Below the pieces are notes generated by a model, which was not told the DNA's origin, searched no databases, and saw nothing but the letters and a program-made list of their open reading frames with translations. From contig MJCC01000009.1 of assembly GCA_001766655.1 (NCBI GenBank), forward strand, positions 323,225 through 387,224: a stretch of 64,000 nt of DNA. The letters are read 5' to 3'. Of this stretch, positions 1-8,600 are shown piece by piece. Within the stretch, counting starts at the first letter, position 1. Every line of letters begins with the position of its first letter. The DNA is from Phytomonas francai. Its lineage: Eukaryota > Euglenozoa > Kinetoplastea > Trypanosomatida > Trypanosomatidae. Position numbers and translations under genes: made by a program.

Positions 1-1265
1 TAAGACGCGTCGCGTTCCTTGTAAAACTGATACACGGGCTTTTGCGATGGTGGGTCCTCATACGCAGTCTTGCTGCCCAAAAGGAGGCTCAGTATTGAGA
101 GCGTTATTTCACCATCCTCATTCTCTGGAGGCTCATTCCCCGATTCGGGATTCTCATGAATTTCCCGCATCGCTTGTTCAGACGCGGCGGCGGAGATCAG
201 TGAGTTGGCCTCCTCATCGGTGAGCAGGTAATCACGAAGGCGCAAGCGATGGAAATCCTCCGGCAACCTTAATCGACGATTGGGTGCTCCCAGGTACAAA
301 AAGTCCATCGAGTCATCGCTTTTCTCAACCGATTTTTCTTGAGAGCCCTTTTCTACGTTCTGGTTATACCGCTCCACAGCGCGGATGATTTGCTTCCAGT
401 TCGCCACGATCAGCACGTATGGCTCGTCGAGCGGCTCCATGACTGAAGCTTCGCTACCGCTCTGGCCGAACAAACTTCCTCGTTTTTCAGCATCAAGCTT
501 CGGCTTCGACTCACCAATGTACTGTGCAATGTCAACATCTGTCTTGTAGTTCATATATACCAGTTGCAAAAAGGTATTAATACTGATAGAGCTGTCGCTG
601 CGCTTTTTCGGTTTTTTGAGGGCAATTCGCTCGACAAACTGTTCCTGCAAAACAGGGTAGGGGCAGTTCATGACGAGGGATTTGAGGTGCACCCAGCCTG
701 TACCGTTCTCATCCAGGTAATTGAACAGGTCCTTCATCTTGAAATACCGGTCTTGGTAGTAGTTCATAACTCGCTCCACGTTGCGCTGGCCGAAGTTGGC
801 AATGATGTTTCCGACGTTCCTGCCGACATGAGTCCCATTGACTTCAAAGCTGATCAGGTTGCTGTTATTTCGCATCAAATCGATGATGTATGGGGCGGAG
901 TAAACGGTGATAAGCTGGTTATCGCTGACATCCACATAGCGTACGGCTGGATGGGTCTCGAGAATTTCACATAACTCCTTCACAAACTCATCGGACACGC
1001 CACAGCCGCGGATGCTGATTTTGCGCAAGATCGAGCTAACTCGAATGATGGGGAGCAGCGCCATACAGCCTTTCGTCCCCAGAAGGCACTTATCAAGCTC
1101 TATGGTGTTGATGGTGTGAAATGCTCCAACCTTTTCGGGAAATAGTTGATAGACGTAATTCTGGGTATGAACACCAAGATCCTCGCAGGTTTTCTTGTAT
1201 GCGTCGCGTGGTGACTTGCCGTCGAAGCTCGTCAGCACTTCATCAAACTTAGCCATGCTGGTCAT
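1..1265 (-). CDS. Leucine-rich-repeat-like protein, 3' end missing (runs off left edge)
   Basis: An open reading frame reads from an ATG at 1265 to the left edge without a stop, giving 421 complete codons. It begins MTSMAKFDEVLTSFDG; a second in-frame ATG lies at 1256. Residues about 75-190 have the leucine/isoleucine spacing and asparagine positions of ribonuclease-inhibitor-type repeats (for example VRYVDVSDNQL and LISFEVNGTHVG). Near residue 185 a segment DENGTGWVHL resembles a degenerate EF-hand loop lacking the terminal acidic residue. The C-terminal half is charged, with lysine- and glutamate-rich linkers. In kinetoplastids such proteins are often cytoskeletal or flagellar, but that role is inference. 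The gene is last in transcription order here. Identity beyond 'LRR-like' is not established. Confidence 0.75.
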   Translation of the reverse strand, partial: MTSMAKFDEVLTSFDGKSPRDAYKKTCEDLGVHTQNYVYQLFPEKVGAFHTINTIELDKCLLGTKGCMALLPIIRVSSILRKISIRGCGVSDEFVKELCEILETHPAVRYVDVSDNQLITVYSAPYIIDLMRNNSNLISFEVNGTHVGRNVGNIIANFGQRNVERVMNYYQDRYFKMKDLFNYLDENGTGWVHLKSLVMNCPYPVLQEQFVERIALKKPKKRSDSSISINTFLQLVYMNYKTDVDIAQYIGESKPKLDAEKRGSLFGQSGSEASVMEPLDEPYVLIVANWKQIIRAVERYNQNVEKGSQEKSVEKSDDSMDFLYLGAPNRRLRLPEDFHRLRLRDYLLTDEEANSLISAAASEQAMREIHENPESGNEPPENEDGEITLSILSLLLGSKTAYEDPPSQKPVYQFYKERDAS

Positions 1266-1630
1266 TTTCGGATCCTTGTCTGAAAATATGTGGGTGTATG
1301 CAAAAAATGAGAATTTCCTTTAGTTCAGATCGCCTGAAAGTTAGTATATGTTTTATGATTCTTTTTAGATGTAGATCTACCTATCCTTAAATATAGGTAA
1401 CGCTAGAGACTACACTCGTCAACACCAAAATAATCGAAAAGAAATACAATGATCTCAAAAGAAGCAAAAGTTGGGATCAATTATACCCCCATTTGGAGAA
1501 AAGTCTTTCAAATTGTATGGAAAAGGAAATCATACAAACAGAAAAAAAAAAGGCATCCATTTTTCCCGCTGTTTGATTGTTTAATCGTCATTCCTTAGAA
1601 AGGAATGTGGATTCTAGAGATAAAATGAGG
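1266..1630. other. Spacer between the LRR-like gene and the 780-residue gene
   Basis: No coding region. The coding (minus) strand has pyrimidine-rich stretches, including one around 1453-1469 followed by AG, suitable as a trans-splice signal for the LRR-like gene. A short hairpin just after the upstream gene's stop is listed separately. Confidence 0.6.
1589..1607 (-). promoter_or_regulatory. 3'UTR hairpin (8-bp perfect inverted repeat)
   Basis: CATTCCTT and AAGGAATG are separated by three bases (AGA), making a perfect 8-bp stem 24 bases past the stop codon of the 780-residue gene. In the polycistronic setting it would sit in that mRNA's 3'UTR. A role in stability or processing is possible but is inference only. 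Confidence 0.35.
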
Positions 1631-3973
1631 TTACTTTTCTTTGCTTTCCAACACTCGCATCATGGCCTGCTGCATGCGGCGTGCTGTCGTCTCCACCAAC
1701 TCAGATGTTGTGTTGTTCTCATTCGCTATAGCTCTATTGTCTGCTAGCCGGCGACGTAAGGGTAAAGAACAGATAAGGAACGTGTGCTTCAAGGCATAAT
1801 CCACCGCAGCGGTCGCTTGTGCGGACATCCACCGGCGTGCTAACCTCATGGTTAGTCGAACGCACTCCATGGGCCCATCTTTTTCTCCGCGCTGTGCTGG
1901 AATTGCACACGGAAGAGAAGAGGACCCAGTGCTGTAGGAATCTTCAACAAGGAATACGTTTTCCCACAGGTACGTCCAGATCCTCTGCGCCTGAGCAAAT
2001 GATGGAAAAGCAGGCAACGTGCCCATCATTGCCTGGTCCAATACCCCTACGAAGCGCCCCAACGCTATTCGGTTCGCGTCAGTGGTGCCCCCACCATCGT
2101 GAGGGGACTGTTCCATCGCTGTTGTGTCCTCACGCTCCTCATTTAAACCATCATCCTTGTAAGGACCACAGTGCTCTGCGAGGGAATCCACATCAATGGG
2201 TGCCGCAGCGTGCAACCCCTGAGCTGCGTGCTGGATAGCGATCATGGCATCCCGTAGAAGGGCAGCACCTGTCGTGTACGCAATACAATAGAACACACTC
2301 TCAATTCCCGGTAAATTCAAGACCGTCATTGGGACGAATGTGGCCCCTATCGCCTTCTTTTTGATCCCCTCAAGATACTCCTCGAGGGTGGATAGGCACA
2401 CTTCGTTTGGCGTGCTGAATTGAGTGCACCCAAGTGGTGGTGTCCCGGATCCCGGGGTGTCTCTCCAGATGGTAGTGCCGCATGGCGCCGCAAGGATGAA
2501 ACTACTCGCACGGACAGAATCGAACAACGCAGCAGTGTCACTCTCAACCAAAACCTGCATTGAAGTCCTCAAGGCCAACACACGCGCCACCAGCTCGACT
2601 TTATACGCAATCCGCAACACGTCCATAAGCTGCTCGACGGACCAGATCCAGTCGTTGTCGTCCCTGTCTGCGTTGTCGGAAGCTGTACCCGCTGGCAGCT
2701 TGGGAAGCCCCTTTTCGCTGAGATAATCCGTGACCGTCGACGGGACACCCGCCCACGCAGCGTCCACAGCACACGTCAGAACTCTCACGAGGTCGAACGT
2801 GAGCCTCTGCTGCTGGGAGGAGCCCACGTGGGGCCGCTCCTCTGCGTCGTTGTCGCCATCACTGGTGGTTTCCATACAGGATTGGTCTTGGAGACGAAGC
2901 CCACTCGGATCGGACTCAGCCATACGTGTTGGGGGTGTGAAAAGAAAGCCCAACGTGGGTTCCTCCCCCGCGGCTTCGTAACCCCGAGGTTTCTTCTTCT
3001 CCTTAAGGTCCGCGAGTGGGGTGCCGGGACTCACCCACGACCCATCCGAGCAGTACTGCTTCAGAGACACGAACAAGGGCAAACTTAACGTGCAAAACAG
3101 TCCATCGGAAGACGCTGGGTCGGCTGCTCGCATCCCATCAAACTTTAAAGTCGACCCCGAACTGTCCGCTGGATCCACCGCACCCTTCGCCACCCCGGAC
3201 CCGCCCCCCTCTTCGTCAAGGCAGTGCGTGGCGAGGAGGTCCTCCGTCTGTGAATTTGCAACCCCACTGGTCTCTCCGCGTGGTGTGGGGACCGGTGTGT
3301 GCCGCATACACTGCAGGAGCAACCGAAGCGCCTCCTGCACTACCGTCGTGTTCGATGTCGAACCCCCGTTGCGATCCCTTTCCTCTCGCGCAGGCAGTGA
3401 GGCCCCACCGCCCTGGTGGTCGCCCAACGCGCTCGCCAACTCCTCGTGGATCCGACGTTTCAGGACGGCCTCGGCGGCAAAGGCCTCGAGCGCGGCCACG
3501 GGGGGGCGGAGTGGGACCTGGTAATACGCCGGCTCCCGCCCCATCGCCGCCTCCACGGCACCCCAGACCACCTCCAGGTTCGAGCAGCGGCCGGAGCGCG
3601 CGCCGTCCTGAGGGGGTCCCCGTCCCCCCCCCTCCTGCACCCCAGACGGAGACGTCAAGGACCTGCTCGACAGGAGCTGCTGCGCGTAGTGCTGCAGGGT
3701 CTGCACAAGTTGTGAGCGCTGATGCTGAATCTGTCGAGCCCGGGTCAGGCAAATGGACTGGAAGCAGGGCAGCAGTTGGCCCGCGCGAGAGGTGGCCATG
3801 GACTGCAGGATGCCGTGCTTCACACCATCCGCACGGCGATCCAGACGCGCACATCGTTGCGTAATCTCATCCGAAAAACACTCCGTCATGCCTATAAAAT
3901 ACTCCTGAAGCATCCCCTCTGTCGGAAAGCCATTTGTGAGGGTGGGATGGGAAAAATCATTACTGCTGCTCAT
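1631..3973 (-). CDS. Unrecognised 780-residue protein
   Basis: A complete ORF with an ATG at 3973. I do not recognise the family. The N-terminal 100 residues look helical and amphipathic (ITQRCARLDRRADGVKHGIL, then a glutamine- and leucine-rich stretch). A glycine/serine-rich, poorly conserved-looking middle follows, then more helical blocks (VEQLMDVLRIAYKVELVARV) and a basic C-terminus (ARRMQQAMMRVLESKEK). There is no signal peptide and no membrane segment. A helical scaffold or vesicle-tether subunit would fit the look, but nothing here proves it. A pyrimidine tract with AG at about 4060 gives a predicted 5'UTR of roughly 87 nt. The segment around 3200-3620 is markedly GC-rich, which creates long spurious ORFs on the other strand. 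Confidence 0.8.
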   Translation of the reverse strand: MSSSNDFSHPTLTNGFPTEGMLQEYFIGMTECFSDEITQRCARLDRRADGVKHGILQSMATSRAGQLLPCFQSICLTRARQIQHQRSQLVQTLQHYAQQLLSSRSLTSPSGVQEGGGRGPPQDGARSGRCSNLEVVWGAVEAAMGREPAYYQVPLRPPVAALEAFAAEAVLKRRIHEELASALGDHQGGGASLPAREERDRNGGSTSNTTVVQEALRLLLQCMRHTPVPTPRGETSGVANSQTEDLLATHCLDEEGGGSGVAKGAVDPADSSGSTLKFDGMRAADPASSDGLFCTLSLPLFVSLKQYCSDGSWVSPGTPLADLKEKKKPRGYEAAGEEPTLGFLFTPPTRMAESDPSGLRLQDQSCMETTSDGDNDAEERPHVGSSQQQRLTFDLVRVLTCAVDAAWAGVPSTVTDYLSEKGLPKLPAGTASDNADRDDNDWIWSVEQLMDVLRIAYKVELVARVLALRTSMQVLVESDTAALFDSVRASSFILAAPCGTTIWRDTPGSGTPPLGCTQFSTPNEVCLSTLEEYLEGIKKKAIGATFVPMTVLNLPGIESVFYCIAYTTGAALLRDAMIAIQHAAQGLHAAAPIDVDSLAEHCGPYKDDGLNEEREDTTAMEQSPHDGGGTTDANRIALGRFVGVLDQAMMGTLPAFPSFAQAQRIWTYLWENVFLVEDSYSTGSSSLPCAIPAQRGEKDGPMECVRLTMRLARRWMSAQATAAVDYALKHTFLICSLPLRRRLADNRAIANENNTTSELVETTARRMQQAMMRVLESKEK

Positions 3974-4295
3974 TATTATAGTTATTCGGATTATTGTTGC
4001 TTTTGCTGTTAAACGGTTTCCCTTTCTCGCAGTTGGCCCCTAGAGTTGCAAAGGGACTCCTATAAAAAGAAAAATACCGGATGCATATGTGTATACACAT
4101 ATACATGCAATTAATAAAGAGAGAAACAATGTTTGGAATCAATGAAGTCACACGCAAATAAATTCAGATGTCCGATGCATTTTCTATTACGTTTTATATT
4201 AAAAAGGGGTCTGAACGTGGAGTGCATGAAATACAACTTCGAACAGTAGACATTCAATATTGGCCTCCACTCCCTCTCTCTTTCTCTGCAAATAC
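3974..4295. other. Spacer with trans-splice signal
   Basis: On the coding strand a TTTTTCTTTTTATAG tract (AG at 4060-4061) precedes the 780-residue gene. The rest is AT-rich 3'UTR-like sequence of AP-3 sigma, with no gene seen. Confidence 0.6.
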
Positions 4296-4802
4296 CTACT
4301 TATATCCCGAGATTAACCTCCTACTCATCCCTCCCAAAGTAGCCGTATTGGCTGCGGCCAGGTTGGCCATATCCGACAGCCCACGAATGATTTCCTCGCG
4401 GTATGTCTCCAGTACCATACCCCCCATGACGATCTCCATAAGCGCATGTTGAACTTTCTCAGAGTGGAAAATAAAGTCTAACTCACAGACATTCTCGAAT
4501 GTGCGGTCCAAGACCTCCACAAAGACTTGGATAAGATCCAGAATCGCTAGCTCCGACTCCGACGAGTCTGTCACGAAGACGAATATAAGCGTAGCATAAC
4601 GACGGTAAACAATCTGCGTGTCTGGAGTCGGCCACTCAGTGAACGAATCGATGAAATTGCATAAATCGTCACTGCGATTCGATATTACACGGTAAACACT
4701 TCGCACAAGCTCCTGCTGCTTCGCAAACTCAATGTGCTTCTCGTAGAAGTTAATTAGCCTAATTTTGCCCATGCTGTTTATGAGAATAACTGCTTTGATC
4801 AT
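4296..4802 (-). CDS. AP3S: AP-3 adaptor complex sigma subunit
   Basis: A 168-residue protein that aligns along its whole length with the sigma-3 small chain of the AP-3 adaptor. It opens MIKAVILINSMGKIRLINFY, has a YRRYATLIFVFVTDSSE block followed by the small-chain signature ESELAILDLIQVFVEVLD, and contains the sigma-3-like stretch EIVMGGMVLET. AP-3 sigma pairs with the delta/beta/mu subunits and sorts cargo from endosomes or trans-Golgi to lysosome-related organelles; in trypanosomatids AP-3 is needed for acidocalcisome biogenesis (family knowledge). The VFVEVLD/ENVCELDFIF pattern favours AP-3 over AP-1 or AP-2. Length is typical, the ATG at 4802 is unambiguous, and no defect is visible. 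Confidence 0.95.
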   Translation of the reverse strand: MIKAVILINSMGKIRLINFYEKHIEFAKQQELVRSVYRVISNRSDDLCNFIDSFTEWPTPDTQIVYRRYATLIFVFVTDSSESELAILDLIQVFVEVLDRTFENVCELDFIFHSEKVQHALMEIVMGGMVLETYREEIIRGLSDMANLAAANTATLGGMSRRLISGYK

Positions 4803-5231
4803 TGTGCCCTCGTGTCTATTCGATGAAGCTAAAAACAGTATATTACCTTTTTATTTTGCGATATACGGTGCACACCCCTAGGTCCCTTTTGTGGAGAACC
4901 CGGATTCAAACTTTTTCCTTTTTCTGTCCCTTTACTTCCTCAATGTGTAGGGAATAGGCACCCTATAGGATGACCTACTTTTCCCAATCGAGGAGCAGAA
5001 ACAATAACCCTCGAATTAACATGCACAGATGAAAGCAAAAGGAATAGAATGAAAAGGAATTCACAGTTCAAAACCTTGAGAAAGGAAAACTGATAATAAT
5101 ATGAACATTGGCTTGAGTTAAAGGAGCAGTTACTTGCATGCATGGCTAAAAAAAAGATACAACTGTTCATGTGTTCAGAAACGCATAGTGACAAGAAATA
5201 TTGCATACCTTTTTCATAGTCGTTTGCGTGT

Positions 5232-5292
<61 letters not shown>

Positions 5293-5654
5293 TGTTCTGT
5301 TACTCATTTAAAACGCAAGTCTATGACTTTTTCCTCTTCCTCCTTTCCCCCCTTCTCTATCCTTTCATCATTCCCCTGTCTATTTTTGATTCCACTAACA
5401 GGCAAATGATCAAACGATGCAGGAAAAGGGTCCAATAAAGAAGGTAAAAAGCCATATAAAGCGTGTGAATTCAGGCATTTCATCGAGTAAAAACACTCAC
5501 ATCGAGTGTAGGAAGCGAACAGCAAGATCAGAGAAAAGGGGGAAAAAAATGACAAAAAAACTAGAATGTGTGGTCCTTGAGTTTCTTTCCTCCTCCAAGG
5601 CCCACACCCCTTCTAACTCACCTTCTGCAGTAATGCGCGGCAAAGGTGGCCTGT
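4803..5654. other. Spacer with CA/TG microsatellite
   Basis: No convincing gene. It contains the dinucleotide tract at 5228-5290 and short AT-rich stretches. A weak CTGTTTTTAG motif on the coding strand just upstream of 4802 could serve AP-3 sigma. An 88-codon ORF spans the tract's edge but lacks a splice signal and has atypical composition. Confidence 0.6.
5228..5290. repeat. (TG)n / (CA)n microsatellite
   Basis: About 60 bases of nearly pure TG on the plus strand (CA on the coding strand), interrupted once by TATG near the left end. It lies between RecQ and AP-3 sigma and should vary in length between strains. Confidence 0.95.
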
Positions 5655-8600
5655 CTAGTCGCCATCATCCTCAACTGTAAAGACCTCGGACACCTGGCGG
5701 CGGGGCGAGAATGGAACTTCAGTGGCGCCATCGCACCTGACCACCGTCCGCCCTGCCCCTCCCCCGTCGTTGGCTGCGTTCAAAGATGCATGAGGATCGG
5801 CTTTCTGAAAACGAAGACGCTCCGATGAGAATACGGCCTCGGGGCCACCACTCGATCTGCCCCCGGGCTCGTTCTGGGGGACCAAGTTCGAGGCACTCGG
5901 CCGGCCCACATTAGAGGGCAAACGTGTACTAAGGTTGTTAAGGGGGGTGCGGAGGAGGGATTCATCGCACATCATCATGAGATAATCGACGCCACTTGCA
6001 GCTTCGTTGGCCGGGCATGGGAGCCCTACCGGGGCAACCTGCGGATTCTGAGGAGGTTGCGGCATTGACTGTAATGTTTGTCCCTTCGCGGCGACGGGGT
6101 TTAGCGGAACGAAGCTGCTGATAGGGTTTCCCGGTGTGGGGTTGGGTGTGCAGCCAATGATCTCATCTTGGGGATAAGAAGCACGACCGGTGGAAGGGCT
6201 CGTCGACGTAACGATTGTTGGCCGCTTTGCTTGCTCTGCAAAGGGGTTCAAAAAGAGCGGCACCGACTGTTGCGTGACTTTTTGAAAAGGTAAAACAGGC
6301 GGTGAATCGAATACGCGCATGGTAGCGGAGGACGGATCAATCGTGGTGCTGGCTGCTGTAGTCCCGGAGGCCGCCTCGTGCGCATACGGATCGTACGTAC
6401 GCTGCGGAGTGGCCGTTCCCGCAGCAACGACGGCGCCCGTGGCCTCCGAAGTTGGCCGTGGTGGTGTCGCTATCTTTGCATTCACCGAGTCCGAAGCTGG
6501 ATGCGTGAACAGCTTCGACGCAAAGGAAAAAGTCGTGCGGTGTGGCGCCACCACCCCAGCGGTGGTGGAAATAGATGGCTTATGAGGTGAAAACAACGGT
6601 GCATTTGTCTGCTGGGCTTGGACGGGAGTCCCCACGTCACCCTTTGTCTGAGAAGACACACTAATGACCTTATCGGGCGTGTTAGGATCTAGAAAACGAG
6701 GCGGATGGAAAGTGGTTGCGGCAGAAACCCCTGTCCTTTTCGACGCATCTACAGTCTTCTCTGGTGAAATGCTCTGAGCTTTAACGACTTCGTCGCTCAA
6801 TATGAGACCTGCGTTAGCCGCACTAGCGCGACTTAGTCGATGACGCGCGGCCACATTTGTGCTCAATTGCCTAAGTGACTCTTCCTCCGCCGCTGTGAGC
6901 ACCTCGACATCACCGATGTGCTCAAAACGAAATTGCCGATAAAGCCTCAGAATATCGGCGCCGAATTTCTTGACCTTGTTCTTGCCCATCCCTTCCAGGT
7001 CTGTGAACTGCTCGGCACTACCCCAGCCTGGCACGCTGAGGGTTTCCACCAATGTCTGGATGGTCTTCTTCGGCATGACGTTGTACTGCCGCCCGCCCTC
7101 GGAGTTCTCAGCGAGCCGATGCACAAGCGACTCGATCTGTGGTAAGAGAGCGGATTGCAGGCGCTTGAGGCGGCCAGCGGGCACGGATAAGACCGGTTGC
7201 GGGTCACTATCGCGTTTCGAAGCTACTGCTTCTGTCCTTTCGAGCTTGTGGGGGCGTCGAGCAGCGGCCTGTTTGACCGGAGTGTCATGATGTGAAGAAA
7301 TGATAGACTCAGCTTCAGTGGGAATGCCAGAGTCCCGAAGATGTTTGACACCACCACGGGGACGCCGTTTTTCCGTCGGGCAGCAGGCGGGTGTGGTCTG
7401 CGTAGCCGCGCCCGAAGATGACATCGTCTGGTAGTCGGAAGATAATGAACTGTCGTCATCAATAAACGAACCATCCTCGAAGCTGCTGCCTCCATTTGTA
7501 GAAATGGTATCACTGCCCTCACCATGGGTAAGTGAACTCACACTCCCGTCGTCGCTACACTGATCTAAGACGTAGCGGCTTCCCTTTTTCTTCTTCGAGA
7601 CAGACTTGCGACGCGTGTGAGAGTTTTGAGGCCGCCGATCGCGTGTGGAAGGCGGAATCGAGGACGCCTCACAGACCTCACCGCCGCCTCCACCCCGCCG
7701 ACAAGAGCGCGAAGTGGTCGGCGGATCCACACCCTCGACCGCGGAAGCAGAGCCTTCATGGAGAGCCAGCGGTTTTTTGCCATGCCGTTGAGTTCTTTTC
7801 TGCTTGAGGTTACCCTCCTTAGAATCGTGCAGACACAGGTTGGGGTTGTTGGGTTGGTCAGGGTAGAGGTGAACCAGGGGGATATCATCAGCATCATCAG
7901 CCCCCTGGTCGAACTCCAAGTTCCTTGCCTTGACAGTTCTACTACGACCAAGCCTTGCAGGTTTCTCTGTACTTGTGCGATTTGAACTTATTGGGCCATT
8001 GTTCGCGACTTCAGGTTTGCCGGTTATCACCGTCTTGGTGGACAATCTCGGATTATCCCCACGCACGTGAATAACAACCTGCCGCTTCCCGTCCTTGATC
8101 TCATGATACGTCTTCATCCCTGCGTGGTCTCCAGTTTCGACGTATGCGCACACTGCATAGTCGTTCACGTTGTCGAGACGCTCTTTGTAAATACCAAGAA
8201 TGAGGCCCTCTAACAAAACGCGCTCGACCAGCGTCTTTGGAAGCTTGGCGCCGCTTTTGTACTCAGCGGGTGGACCCCTCTGTCGCAGCCGAGCCTCTAC
8301 TGGTTTACCCATATCTGAGTGGGCCCCACGATAAACCGCGACAAGCTGCTTGCCTGTCATGCTTCCTAAATGCTCAATAATCTGAAAAAAGTCGATAAGG
8401 ATATGATTAATGCAGAGTTCCTTTGCCCTCCACCCTTCGCTAAGCTTGCTTGCGCAATTGTCGCATAATTCTGTTGGGGACTCATTGGTGTTCAGTGGCC
8501 GACTGGTGTTGATTGCGCGCTGTGAAAGGCAGTAATGTGCGTCCACGACCTCACCAAAATGGCCTAACTGCTGCCGTCTCCGGCAATCCACGTCGTTGAG

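Noticed and set aside
564..974. 136-codon plus-strand ORF
   Set aside because: It lies antisense to the LRR-like gene, whose frame has clear repeat character. No splice signal on the plus strand.
3016..3864. 282-codon plus-strand ORF, Pro/Arg-rich
   Set aside because: Shadow of a GC-rich part of the 780-residue gene; composition is that of an antisense frame.
4940..5206. 88-codon minus-strand ORF beside the CA repeat
   Set aside because: No polypyrimidine-AG before its ATG and Cys/Phe-rich noise-like composition; more likely untranslated sequence.
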